Below are positions 11,083-20,012 of a stretch of 64,000 bases of DNA, piece after piece. A model generated the notes under the pieces. The model did no database searches. It was given only the letters and a program-made list of their open reading frames with translations, and was not told the DNA's origin. The stretch's first letter is position 1. Every line of letters begins with the position of its first letter. The stretch lies in contig NZ_CANLBS010000012.1 in the NCBI RefSeq assembly GCF_947488945.1, forward strand, positions 1-64,000. Reading direction: 5' to 3'. The DNA is from an uncultured Streptomyces sp. (GTDB lineage: Bacteria; Actinomycetota; Actinomycetes; Streptomycetales; Streptomycetaceae). Made by a program: the position numbers and the translations under genes.

Positions 11083-12454
11083 GTGCTCTCCGCGCGAGCG
11101 GAGGTGGGTCGCTTCCCCCCCGGGGTGCGGCACGGCAGCGCGAAGTGCTCTCCGCGCGAGCGGAGGTGGGTCGATGGCCGTGGATCAGGGAATTGTCTCC
11201 CTGTCGTGCTCTCCGCGCGAGCGGAGGTGGGTCGCCCACGCTCCTCGCCGCCTATGTGGCGACGATGTGCTCTCCGCGCGAGCGGAGGTGGGTCGGGCGC
11301 CTGGGGCCCGGTGAACGGGTCCATCGTGTGCTCTCCGCGCGAGCGGAGGTGGGTCGTTCCGGATCACGGCGGACCGGTCGGAGTCGGTGTGCTCTCCGCG
11401 CGAGCGGAGGTGGGTCGCGGTCGTGACCCACCGGGTGCCGTCCGTGAACGTGCTCTCCGCGCGAGCGGAGGTGGGTCGCGTGTGCAGGACGCTGTCGAGG
11501 ACGTCAGGGAGTGCTCTCCGCGCGAGCGGAGGTGGGTCGTCTGGGGCGACGGCAGCTCGACCAGGGATTGGGTGCTCTCCGCGCGAGCGGAGGTGGGTCG
11601 GCCGGAGACCTCCTGGGCCGTCTCGTGGAGCTGTGCTCTCCGCGCGAGCGGAGGTGGGTCGCGTATTACGGTTTGGTCTCAGCCGGTAACGAAGTGCTCT
11701 CCGCGCGAGCGGAGGTGGGTCGCCGTTCACGATGAAGGCCATGACGGGCGAGGCGTGCTCTCCGCGCGAGCGGAGGTGGGTCGCAGCATCCCACGACAGC
11801 GCACCCGGCCGCAGCGTGCTCTCCGCGCGAGCGGAGGTGGGTCGACGCCGCGAACGTACCGGGCGACACGGTTCGGGTGCTCTCCGCGCGAGCGGAGGTG
11901 GGTCGTCTGGGGCGACGGCAGCTCGACCAGGGATTGGGTGCTCTCCGCGCGAGCGGAGGTGGGTCGGCAACATCCGCGCCCTGGCCCTGGGCGTGCTCGT
12001 GCTCTCCGCGCGAGCGGAGGTGGGTCTCCGCACCCTGGCCGACGACGCCGAGACCCTCAGTGCTCTCCGCGCGAGCGGAGGTGGGTCGAGAGGATCGCCT
12101 GACGCACAGGGCCCGCGGGCGTGCTCTCCGCGCGAGCGGAGGTGGGTCGTCGCGCACGATCTTGTGCTGCCAGATCCGGCGGTGCTCTCCGCGCGAGCGG
12201 AGGTGGGTCGGCGACGACGACGTCATGGCGGGAGAGACCCGCGTGCTCTCCGCGCGAGCGGAGGTGGGTCGGACGCCGGTGCGGCCGGGGCGATCGTGCC
12301 CGAGTGCTCTCCGCGCGAGCGGAGGTGGGTCGGTCAAGGGGGTGCGGGCCGACGACTGGCGGCGGTGCTCTCCGCGCGAGCGGAGGTGGGTCGGTTCATC
12401 ACGAACCAAGCGGCACCCCTTGGTGGTGCTCTCCGCGCGCGCTGAGGTGGGACG
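11083..12454 (+). CRISPR. CRISPR array 2 (type I-E), rightward, 23 repeats
   Basis: There are twenty-three repeats, starting at 11083, 11145, then every 61 bases to 12426, with 22 spacers. The repeat is the same 29-mer as array 1. The first spacer (11112-11144) is 33 nt and the others are 32 nt. The last repeat (12426-12454) has three changes (A15C, G18T, T27A), which marks the old, leader-distal end. Spacer 8 (11540-11571) and spacer 14 (11906-11937) are identical. The repeat at 11999 ends in T, not G, at its 29th base. The array lies directly behind cas2. Confidence 0.98.
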
Positions 12455-12693
12455 CGGGTGGTGGCTCGGGGCACTCTTCGTCCATGGTCACCCTCGGTTA
12501 CTATGCTTACTCCATGCCCGGAAGCGGAGGGCGCGCGGCTGCCGACGGGCTGCTCAGGGAGCGGTGGACGGGGCGGTGGCTGGTTGGATCTTCCCAGATT
12601 TTCCTGGGGTTGATCGACGCGATCCTCACGATTGCACCCCCCTTGGGTGTACCCAGCTACCGTGGGCGTAGAAGAGATGGATGGCCTGGGAAA
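12455..12693. promoter_or_regulatory. Gap after array 2 with two small dyads before hipA
   Basis: No separate gene is seen here. CCCAG-ATTTTC-CTGGG (12593-12608) and TGGGT-GT-ACCCA (12644-12655) are short perfect inverted repeats 40-80 bases before the HipA-like start, and could be operators for autoregulation. The frame of the kinase is open back through the array, but the sequence before 12694 does not look like protein. Confidence 0.4.
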
Positions 12694-13572
12694 GTGCTGA
12701 CTGAAGTAACCGCGACCCGCTATGTCACGCCCCTGCGTGAAGGTGGTTCGCTCCCCGGGATCGTCGAGGCCGACGACCTGGGGACGTACGTCATGAAGTT
12801 CACCGGCGCCGGGCAGGGGCGTAAGACGCTGGTGGCCGAGGTGATCTGCGGGCAGCTCGCGCGGCGGCTGGGGCTGCAGGTGCCGGAGCTGGTCACGATG
12901 TGGCTGGACCCCGTCATCGGGCTCGGCGAGCCGGACCAGGAGGTGCAGGAGCTGCTGAAGGCGAGCGGCGGGCTCAACCTGGGGATGGACTACCTGCCCG
13001 GTTCGATCGGGTTCGATCCGCTGGCCTATCAGGTGGACTCCGTCGAGGCGGGCCGGATCGTGTGGTTCGACGCGCTCATCAACAACGTCGACCGGTCCTG
13101 GCGCAACCCCAACATGCTCGTCTGGCACGGCGACGTCTGGCTGATCGACCACGGTGCGACGATGATCTGGCACCACAACTGGCCCGGTGCGCAGGCGTCG
13201 GCCGCCAAGCCGTACAACGCCTCCGACCACGTACTGGCTCCGTTCGCGCCAGACATCGCCGCCGCTGCGGCCGAGCTGGCCCCGCTGGTCACCGAGGAGC
13301 TGCTCACCGCGGTGGCCGCCGACGTGCCCGACGCGTGGCTCGCCGACGAGCCAGGGTTCGACTCCACCGACGCCCTGCGCCGCGCCTACGTGGAGCCGCT
13401 GCTGGCCCGCGCCGCGACCGTGCACGAGCGGATCGTCCAGGATGCGCCGGCCGCCACGGGCGGCCCGTCCCGAGCGCCCGGCTGGCTCGTCGAACGCCTG
13501 GCCCCCAGGGCGCGCGACGTGGAGCACGGCCGGTCCTCGGCGGCCGGTACCGAAGGGGAGGGCGGCCGATGA
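12694..13572 (+). CDS. HipA-like kinase domain protein
   Basis: The 292-aa protein belongs to the HipA-like protein kinases, single-domain relatives of the HipA toxin. The catalytic loop is NNVDRSWRNPN (residues 130-140), with Asp133 as likely base and Asn138/Asn140 as metal ligands. LIDHG (150-154) supplies the metal-binding Asp152. The N-terminal nucleotide-binding part contains TYVMKFTGAGQGRKTL. GTG 12694 begins the conserved sequence (LTEVTATRYV). It overlaps the next gene by ATGA, so the two probably act together. No HipB-like antitoxin is present. The role (kinase target, toxin or regulator) is not known, and its position next to the CRISPR array may be chance. Confidence 0.85.
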   Translation: MLTEVTATRYVTPLREGGSLPGIVEADDLGTYVMKFTGAGQGRKTLVAEVICGQLARRLGLQVPELVTMWLDPVIGLGEPDQEVQELLKASGGLNLGMDYLPGSIGFDPLAYQVDSVEAGRIVWFDALINNVDRSWRNPNMLVWHGDVWLIDHGATMIWHHNWPGAQASAAKPYNASDHVLAPFAPDIAAAAAELAPLVTEELLTAVAADVPDAWLADEPGFDSTDALRRAYVEPLLARAATVHERIVQDAPAATGGPSRAPGWLVERLAPRARDVEHGRSSAAGTEGEGGR

Positions 13573-13952
13573 GCGCGCGCACGGTCTTCGAGTACGCCTT
13601 GCTACGGGTCGTCCCCCGGGTCGAGCGCGGCGAGTGCTTCAACGCGGGCGTCGTCGTCTACAGCCGGGCGCACTCCTTCGTCGCCGCCCGCACCCACCTC
13701 GACGAGGGCAAGCTGGCGGTGCTGGACCCGGCCGCCGATGTCGCCGGGGTGCGCGCCGCCCTGTACGGCGTCGAGCGGATCTGCTCCGGCGGGGAGATCG
13801 CCGGGCAGGCGGCAGGCGACGACGCGGGCCGGCGCTTCCGCTGGCTGGTGGCTCCCCGGTCGACCGTGGTCCAGCCGGGACCGGTGCACACCGGTCTCAC
13901 TCTCGACCCGGCCGCCGAGATCGAGCGGCTGCTGGCTCTCCTGGTCCGCTGA
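13569..13952 (+). CDS. DUF3037 family protein
   Basis: The product is a small 127-aa protein of the DUF3037 family, starting SARTVFEYALLRVVPRVERGE and containing CFNAGVVVYSR. It is a soluble alpha/beta protein without signal peptide. This family is found directly downstream of HipA-like kinases in actinobacteria, and here the ATG overlaps the kinase stop. It may be a partner, substrate or antidote of the kinase; this is inference from context only. Confidence 0.85.
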   Translation: MSARTVFEYALLRVVPRVERGECFNAGVVVYSRAHSFVAARTHLDEGKLAVLDPAADVAGVRAALYGVERICSGGEIAGQAAGDDAGRRFRWLVAPRSTVVQPGPVHTGLTLDPAAEIERLLALLVR

Positions 13953-14252
13953 CGGTGCGGGCGCCGCGACCGCCGAGACCGGCGTGACCGCCGTGACCGC
14001 CAAGACCGGCGCGACCGCCGCGACCGCTGTGGGCGGACCCCGTACGGGAGTCCGCCCCCGGCGGTGACATGCCGTCGGCCCACGCGCGTCCGCACGCCCT
14101 CCGAGCCCACGCGCTTCCGCACGCCCCCGTACCCGCGCGCCCCGGCCCCCGGCCCCTCCCCGGCCTCCTCCGAACCCGTCCCCCGCCCGCCTCCCGCACC
14201 CCCGTCCGGCGCGCCGGGGGAGTGTGACATGCGCCCCCTCGCCGCCGGGCCG

Positions 14253-14281
14253 TTGACACCGGGTGCCAGGGCTTCTAGCGT
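14253..14281 (+). promoter_or_regulatory. Strong vegetative-type promoter before fabG
   Basis: TTGACA (14253-14258), 17 bases, then TAGCGT (14276-14281) matches the HrdB-type consensus very well, about 107 bases before the SDR start. The rest of the 435-base gap (13953-14387) has degenerate GACCGCCG-type repeats at about 13966-14035 and no gene. Confidence 0.7.
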
Positions 14282-14387
14282 CACGTGCGATGAAGGTACT
14301 AAGCGGTCGCTCAGTCTCCCGGGCCTTGTCGGTCCGACGGGGGCCGTCGGCCGCCGGGCCGCGATCTCAGGGCGAGGAGAGCCAAGG

Positions 14388-15149
14388 ATGACCACCACCG
14401 AGCAGCGTGTCGCCATCGTGACCGGAGGGGCGCGGGGCATCGGCGCTGCCACCGCCGTCCGACTCGCGGCCGAGGGCCGCGCCGTCGCCGTACTCGACCT
14501 CGACGAGGCGGCCTGCAAGGACACGGTCGAGAAGATCACCGCCGCCGGGGGCACCGCCCTCGCCGTCGGCTGCGACGTCTCCGACAGCGCCCAGGTCGAG
14601 GCCGCCGTCGCGCGGGTCGCCGCCGAACTCGGCGCTCCGACCATCCTCGTGAACAACGCGGGCGTGCTCCGCGACAACCTGCTCTTCAAGATGAGCGAGT
14701 CCGACTGGGACATCGTGATGAACGTCCACCTCAAGGGCGCGTTCCTCATGGCGAAGGCCGTGCAGAAGCACATGGTCGACGCGAAGTTCGGCCGGATCGT
14801 CTCGCTGTCCTCCTCCTCCGCGCTCGGCAACCGGGGGCAGGCCAACTACGCCGCGGTCAAGGCCGGCCTCCAGGGATTCACCAAGACGCTCGCCAAGGAG
14901 CTCGGCAAGTTCGGCATCACGGCCAACGCCGTCGCTCCCGGCTTCATCGTCACCGAGATGACGGCGCAGACCGCTGCCCGGGTCGGCATGGGCTTCGAGG
15001 AGTTCCAGGCTGCCGCCGCCACCCAGATCCCGGTGCAGCGCGTCGGCTTCCCCGAGGACATCGCCAACGCCATCGCCTTCTTCACCGGTGACGACGCGGG
15101 CTTCGTCTCCGGTCAGGTCATGTACGTCGCCGGCGGACCGCTCAACTGA
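14388..15149 (+). CDS. fabG: 3-oxoacyl-ACP reductase-like SDR (FabG family)
   Basis: A classical short-chain dehydrogenase/reductase of 253 aa. The NAD(P)-binding motif GGARGIG is at about residues 13-19 and NNAG near 90. The catalytic Ser lies in SLSSSSALGNRGQANY, with Tyr-x3-Lys as YAAVK. The C-terminal PGFIVTEMT segment fits FabG. It probably reduces a 3-ketoacyl thioester with NADPH. The start follows GGAGAGCCAAGG. The next SDR begins 20 bases downstream, so both form one unit from the promoter at 14253. Whether it serves primary fatty-acid synthesis or a side pathway cannot be told. Confidence 0.9.
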   Translation: MTTTEQRVAIVTGGARGIGAATAVRLAAEGRAVAVLDLDEAACKDTVEKITAAGGTALAVGCDVSDSAQVEAAVARVAAELGAPTILVNNAGVLRDNLLFKMSESDWDIVMNVHLKGAFLMAKAVQKHMVDAKFGRIVSLSSSSALGNRGQANYAAVKAGLQGFTKTLAKELGKFGITANAVAPGFIVTEMTAQTAARVGMGFEEFQAAAATQIPVQRVGFPEDIANAIAFFTGDDAGFVSGQVMYVAGGPLN

Positions 15150-15169
15150 CCCGAAGGGCAACGGACATC

Positions 15170-15925
15170 ATGACTGTGCAGGACAGCGGCAAGGTCGCGC
15201 TCATCACCGGCGGCAGCCGGGGCATCGGCTACGGCATCGCCGAGGCGCTGGTGGCCCGGGGCGACCGGGTGTGCCTCACCGGGCGCGGCGAGGAAGCACT
15301 CAAGGCGGCCGTCGAGAAGCTCGGTTCCGACCGTGCGATCGCCGTCCCCGGCAAGGCTCACGATGCGGCGCACCGGGTCGAGGCGGTGGAACGCACCATG
15401 GAGGCGTTCGGCCGGATCGACCACCTCGTCAACAACGCCGGTACCAACCCGGTGTTCGGCCCGATCGCCGATCTCGACCTCGACGTGGCGCGCAAGGTCT
15501 TCGAGACCAACGTCATCTCGGCCCTCGGTTTCGCCCAGCAGACCTGGAAGGCGTGGCAGAGCCAGAACGGCGGCACGATCGTCAACATCGCCTCGGTGGC
15601 GGGTCTCTCGGCCTCGCCGTTCATCGGCGCCTACGGGGTGAGCAAGGCCGCCATGGTCAACCTCACGCTCCAACTGGCGCACGAGTTCTCCCCGTTGGTG
15701 CGAGTCAACGCCATCGCTCCGGCCGTGGTCAAGACGAAGTTCGCCGAGGCGCTGTACGAGGGCCGGGAGGCGGAGGCCGCGGCCTCGTACCCCATGGCGC
15801 GCCTGGGCGTTCCCGAGGACATCGGCGGCGCGGCGGCCTTCCTGACCTCGGAGCAGTCCGGGTGGATCACCGGCCAGACCCTCGTGGTCGACGGGGGAAT
15901 CTTCCTGAATGCCGGCGTGGGATGA
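15170..15925 (+). CDS. SDR family oxidoreductase
   Basis: A second classical SDR, 251 aa, with GGSRGIGYG (about residues 14-22), NNAG (about 91), the catalytic Ser in IASVAG, and Tyr-x3-Lys as YGVSK. It is related to the upstream FabG-like enzyme and transcribed with it. SDR pairs like this often act on the same acyl substrate or have diverged after duplication. The substrate is unknown. A hairpin follows at 15959. Confidence 0.9.
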   Translation: MTVQDSGKVALITGGSRGIGYGIAEALVARGDRVCLTGRGEEALKAAVEKLGSDRAIAVPGKAHDAAHRVEAVERTMEAFGRIDHLVNNAGTNPVFGPIADLDLDVARKVFETNVISALGFAQQTWKAWQSQNGGTIVNIASVAGLSASPFIGAYGVSKAAMVNLTLQLAHEFSPLVRVNAIAPAVVKTKFAEALYEGREAEAAASYPMARLGVPEDIGGAAAFLTSEQSGWITGQTLVVDGGIFLNAGVG

Positions 15926-15958
15926 GAGTCCTGCGCCACTTTGCCACCGAATGACTCA

Positions 15959-15998
15959 AGAGCCCTGCCGGGCCTGGTGATTGGACCGGCGGGGCTCT
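15959..15998 (+). terminator. Hairpin after the SDR pair, overlapping a promoter
   Basis: AGAGCCCTGCCGG (15959-15971) pairs with CCGGCGGGGCTCT (15986-15998) with one mismatch and a 14-base loop. It probably ends the SDR transcript. TTGGAC (15981-15986), 16 bases, TATGGT (16003-16008) partly overlaps it and may be the promoter of the following lipoprotein gene. Confidence 0.6.
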
Positions 15999-16041
15999 GC
16001 GGTATGGTCTGCCGACCCACGGCTGATCGAGGAGCGTGCAC

Positions 16042-17622
16042 GTGTTCTACCGGGCCAGTCTGCGGGCGGCCGCAGCCCTTGCATCCCTTTCCCTGCTGGC
16101 CGGTTGCGGCCTGATCGGCGACAGCGGATCGGACGTCGACCAGCACCTCTCCGTCGGAACCACGAGTTCGCCCTCGACCCTGGATCCGGCGGGTGCCTGG
16201 GACAACTCCTGGGAGTTGATGCGCAACGTCTTCCAGACGCTGGTCGCCTTCCCCACCGGTACCACCAAGCCGGAGCCCGACGCCGCGGACAACTGCGTCT
16301 TCACGGACTCCACGAGCATGGCCTACCGGTGCGAGCTGCGCAGCGGACTCACCTTCTCCAACGGCGAGAAGCTCGACGCCGAAGCGGTGAAGTACTCCAT
16401 CGACCGGATCGTGAAGATAGCCGCCAAGGGCGGCCCGCTGGGCCTGCTCGGCTCGCTGGACCGGGTGGAGACCAAGGGCGACGACATCGTCGTCTTCCAC
16501 CTCAACAAGCCGGACGCGACCTTCCCGTTCGTCCTCGCCACCCCCGCCATGTCGATCGTGGCGCCGGGGGAGTACCCCGAGGACAAGCTGCGCGAGGGCG
16601 ACGGGGTGACGGGCTCCGGCCCGTACGTGCTCGACTCGTACGAGAGCGGCGTGTCGTCCGAGCTGACCAAGAACCCGAAGTACAAGGGGTTCGCGGACCG
16701 CAAGAACGACGGCGTGACCATCCGGTACTTCGAGCAGTCCGACGCGATGGTGAAGGCGCTCAAAGCCAAGGAGATCGACGCCACCTACCGCGGCCTGACC
16801 GCCGACGAGGTCGTCGGCCTGGAGGACGACAAGGGGGACAACAACGGTCTGCAGATCGTCGAGTCCACCGGCGCCGACATCCGCTTCCTCGTCTTCAACC
16901 CTAAGGACCCCGCCGCCGGCAAGCCCGCCGTCCGGGAGGCGGTGGCCCGGCTGATCGACCGGGACGCGCTCGTCGCCAAGGTCTACCAGGGCACCGCCGA
17001 ACCGCTGTACTCCATGATCCCCAAGGGCATCGCCACCCACGCCACCAGTTTCTTCGACGTCTTCGGCGACCCCGACCCGGAGAAGGCGGCCGAGGCACTG
17101 GAGGACGCCGGCATCACGGCGCCGGTCAAGATGACCTTCTGGTACACCACCGACCGCTACGGCTCGGCCACCGAACCGGAGTTCAAGGAGATCAAGCGGC
17201 AGCTGGAGGAGTCCGGGCTGTTCGAGATCACCCTGCAGAGCGCGCCCTGGAAGACCTTCCAGGAGGGCTTCAACGCGGGGAAGTACCCGGTGTTCGGCCG
17301 AGGCTGGTTCCCGGACTTCCCGGACCCCGACAACTTCGTGGCCCCCTTCGTCGGCCCGGAGAGCGTCACCGGCACCCCCTACCTCAGCAAGGAGATCACC
17401 TCCGAGCTGCTCCCCTCCTCCCGCAAGGAGAGCGACCGGGGCGCCGTCAGCAAGCAGTTCGAGCGGGCGCAGCAGATCCTCGTGAAGGACGTCCGGCTGC
17501 TGCCGCTGTGGCAGGGCAAGCTGTACGTGGCCGCGGGCGAGGACATCGGCGGCGGCGAGCGGGCCCTCGACCCGCAGACGGTCATGCAGATGTGGGAGCT
17601 GTACCGCAAGGCGAGCTGGTAG
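16042..17622 (+). CDS. Peptide ABC transporter substrate-binding lipoprotein
   Basis: A 526-aa family-5 extracellular solute-binding protein (peptide/nickel type). The signal peptide ends in the lipobox LLAGC at about residues 19-23, so the mature protein is lipid-anchored outside the membrane. LSVGTTSSPSTLDPAGAWDN, GLTFSNGEKLDAEAVKYS and the C-terminal ...DPQTVMQMWELYRK fit the family. GTG 16042 is preferred to GTG 16036 because GAGGAG at 16029-16034 is then 7 bases away. No permease or ATPase gene is adjacent, so it works with a distant transporter or as a sensor. Confidence 0.9.
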   Translation: MFYRASLRAAAALASLSLLAGCGLIGDSGSDVDQHLSVGTTSSPSTLDPAGAWDNSWELMRNVFQTLVAFPTGTTKPEPDAADNCVFTDSTSMAYRCELRSGLTFSNGEKLDAEAVKYSIDRIVKIAAKGGPLGLLGSLDRVETKGDDIVVFHLNKPDATFPFVLATPAMSIVAPGEYPEDKLREGDGVTGSGPYVLDSYESGVSSELTKNPKYKGFADRKNDGVTIRYFEQSDAMVKALKAKEIDATYRGLTADEVVGLEDDKGDNNGLQIVESTGADIRFLVFNPKDPAAGKPAVREAVARLIDRDALVAKVYQGTAEPLYSMIPKGIATHATSFFDVFGDPDPEKAAEALEDAGITAPVKMTFWYTTDRYGSATEPEFKEIKRQLEESGLFEITLQSAPWKTFQEGFNAGKYPVFGRGWFPDFPDPDNFVAPFVGPESVTGTPYLSKEITSELLPSSRKESDRGAVSKQFERAQQILVKDVRLLPLWQGKLYVAAGEDIGGGERALDPQTVMQMWELYRKASW

Positions 17623-17708
17623 GTGGGAGAGGGCGGGCGGCAGGCGTTGTCAGTGGCCCCCGGTAGGTTCTGTTCACAAGAACCGAACGCTTTCCGGAGG
17701 TTGTCCTC

Positions 17709-18395
17709 GTGACCGACACCGACCTGCTGCTGCCCGAGTCCTGGCGCGGCGTCCTCGGCGAAGAACTGCAGAAGCCCTACGTCAAGGAACTCGTGGACTT
17801 CGTCGAGGAGGAGCGCGCCAAGGGTCCGGTGTACCCGCCGCGCGACCAGGTCTTCGCAGCGCTGGAGGCCACGCCGTACGACCGGGTGAAGGTGCTCGTC
17901 CTCGGCCAGGACCCGTACCACGGGGAGGGGCAGGGCCACGGGCTCTGCTTCTCCGTGCGGCCCGGTGTGAAGACGCCGCCCTCGCTGCGCAACATCTACA
18001 AGGAGATGCAGGAGGAGCTCGGCCTGCCCGTCCCGGACAACGGCTATCTGATGCCCTGGGCCGAGCAGGGCGTGCTGCTGCTCAACGCGGTCCTCACGGT
18101 GCGCGGCGGCGAGGCCAACTCGCACAAGGGCAAGGGCTGGGAGAAGATCACCGACGCCGTGATCCGGGCGGTCGACGCCCGGCCCGACCCGGCCGTCTTC
18201 GTCCTGTGGGGCAACTACGCGCAGAAGAAGCTGCCGCTGATCGACCAGGAGCGGCACATCGTGGTGAAGGGCGCCCATCCCTCGCCGCTCTCCGCGAAGA
18301 AGTTCTTCGGCTCGCGCCCGTTCACCCAAATCAACGAGGCGATCGCGGCCCAGGGTCACGACCCGATCGACTGGCGCATCCCGAATCTCGGCTGA
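17709..18395 (+). CDS. ung: Uracil-DNA glycosylase, family 1
   Basis: Ung removes uracil from DNA in base-excision repair. It is 228 aa, normal length. The water-activating motif GQDPYHG holds Asp68. The uracil-binding segment LLNAVLTV and the minor-groove loop HPSPLSA complete the active site. GTG start, with GGAGG just upstream (about 17696-17700). It stands alone in the cytoplasmic DNA-repair role; the neighbours have no obvious link. Confidence 0.97.
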   Translation: MTDTDLLLPESWRGVLGEELQKPYVKELVDFVEEERAKGPVYPPRDQVFAALEATPYDRVKVLVLGQDPYHGEGQGHGLCFSVRPGVKTPPSLRNIYKEMQEELGLPVPDNGYLMPWAEQGVLLLNAVLTVRGGEANSHKGKGWEKITDAVIRAVDARPDPAVFVLWGNYAQKKLPLIDQERHIVVKGAHPSPLSAKKFFGSRPFTQINEAIAAQGHDPIDWRIPNLG

Positions 18396-18668
18396 GCCCA
18401 CCATCGGCACCCCGCCCCCGGCACCCCGGCGCTCCCGCACCGACCGACCGCCTCCGCACCTCCGCTCCGGCGCCCCGGCCCGTACTCCGGCGGCCCGGCG
18501 GGGCCCGCGCCGGGTCCGGTGGGCGGTCGCGGCCGGGCCCGGCGGGCTGACAGGCCGTGCGGGCGCACCTCGGCGGCATCGGGGACGGCTGCGGTTATGG
18601 TCGGTTCGTCCCACCGGCCCCGGCGCCCGTGCCATCGGCGGCCGGCGGATGGATCCGAGGAGAGCCCA

Positions 18669-19145
18669 GTGACGGAGCAGCAGGAGGCTTCCCGGGAAGC
18701 CGTCATGACCAGGATCGGGCAGGCGGTCATACTGCTGCACGGCGGCGACCGCGAGGAGGCCCGGAACCGCTTCGGCATGCTGTGGTCGGAGATCGGCGAG
18801 CACGGCGACGCGCTGCACCGCTGCACCCTCGCCCACTACATGGCCGACGCTCAGGACGACCCGGATGACGAACTGGCCTGGGACCTGCGGGCCCTGACCG
18901 CCGCCGGCGCGCTCGCCGACGGTCGGGACGGGGAGCACCGGGACTTCTCGGCGGTCCGCTCCCTGTACCCGTCCCTGCACCTCAACCTCGCCGCGGACTA
19001 CCTCCGCCTGCACCGCCCCGACGCCGCCCGCGACCACCTCGACCGGGCGAGAGCCGCGGCCCGGGGCCTGGACCACGCGGGGCACGACGGCGGGGTGCGG
19101 GACGCGATCGACCGGCTGGAACGGACGATGCGCCACGAACACTGA
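18669..19145 (+). CDS. TPR-like hypothetical protein
   Basis: A 158-aa soluble helical protein. Two helix-turn-helix units resemble tetratricopeptide repeats: EARNRFGMLWSEIGEHGDAL and a later LNLAADYLRLHRPDAARDHL. It ends in a basic RTMRHEH tail. GTG 18669 is chosen since the protein-like sequence begins there with GAGGAGAGCC upstream. Streptomyces homologues are conserved but uncharacterised. It probably binds another protein; the partner is unknown. Confidence 0.75.
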   Translation: MTEQQEASREAVMTRIGQAVILLHGGDREEARNRFGMLWSEIGEHGDALHRCTLAHYMADAQDDPDDELAWDLRALTAAGALADGRDGEHRDFSAVRSLYPSLHLNLAADYLRLHRPDAARDHLDRARAAARGLDHAGHDGGVRDAIDRLERTMRHEH

Positions 19146-19313
19146 GGCCCTACTCCGGCCCGCTTCGCCGGACGTCCGGACGTCCGGACGCCTGGACACC
19201 GGGCGTCCGTGCAGCCCGGCGTCCCGCGTCCCGGCGCGTCCGTGCAGCCCGGCGGCCCGGCGCTCCGGCGGGTGCGGCGTCCCACCGGCCCCACGGGCCG
19301 CGAAGGCGGGCCG

Positions 19314-19751
19314 TCAGCCGTACACGCTCTCGCAGATCCGGGCCTGTGGGCTGCCGGCCGGCCACCGGCCGACCCCTCGCCCCAGCGCGCACACGTCCAC
19401 CGGCACGGCCGGACGGAGCACGCGGGGCAGCGGCGGCGCGGGCGGGGCCGGCCGGGGCCGGCGCGGGGGCGCCGGCGGGTCCGCCGGGCGGTCTCGGGCC
19501 GGGCGGGTGGTGCCGGGGAGCGGACGCGTCTCCGGCGGCGCGGAGGAGGCGGAGGGCGTCGGATCGGGAAGGGCGCCGAGGGACTCCCGGCCGGGCTCTT
19601 CGAGGACCTGCGGGTCCATCTCGCCCGCCGCAGTGGCCGCGGGCCGGGGTACGGGCACGTTCGCCGGGCCGGGGGTGACCGAGACGCATCCGGAGAGCGC
19701 GGCCACGGCCGTCCCCAGCAGGGCGGTCACGGTGATTCGGGTTCGCTGCAC
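19314..19751 (-). CDS. Small proline-rich putative lipoprotein
   Basis: The frame starts at GTG 19751 with a signal peptide (TRITVTALLGTAVAAL) and lipobox LSGC, then a Pro/Ala/Arg-rich linker. It ends in a short conserved-looking C-terminus with two cysteines (VCALGRGVGRW, ARICESVYG). It is 145 aa. The cysteines probably form a disulfide outside the membrane. I do not recognise a function. The linker is low in complexity, so the gene call rests on the signal peptide, lipobox and C-terminal pattern. Confidence 0.65.
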   Translation of the reverse strand: MQRTRITVTALLGTAVAALSGCVSVTPGPANVPVPRPAATAAGEMDPQVLEEPGRESLGALPDPTPSASSAPPETRPLPGTTRPARDRPADPPAPPRRPRPAPPAPPLPRVLRPAVPVDVCALGRGVGRWPAGSPQARICESVYG

Positions 19752-20012
19752 CCGGTAACTCTGCGGTGCGTCGAGGGGCCGGCGGGAGGCGGGAACGCCT
19801 GATTGGCCCGCACGAGTGACCCGGTCAGCGCCCCGGCCCCGTTCGCCCGCGCGGGGAGCCGCACCGTCGCGGCCGTGCCGCGTACGGGTGTGCCGGGCGC
19901 CCGCTCCGGGGAGGCCGTCGGCCGGGTGGCCGCGCGGGGGCCCGACGTATGCTGCCCCGGGCGACGGACCGATCCGGGCGCGCCCACCCCCTCGCGAAAG
20001 GCGGAGACACCC

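Noticed and set aside
11083-12671. Open frames of up to 339 codons across array 2
   Set aside because: Same artefact; no ribosome site and the sequence is only repeat and spacer.
12513-12693. Earlier start of the HipA-like kinase at ATG 12513
   Set aside because: The added 60 residues are not protein-like, and the family sequence begins at LTEVTATRYV.
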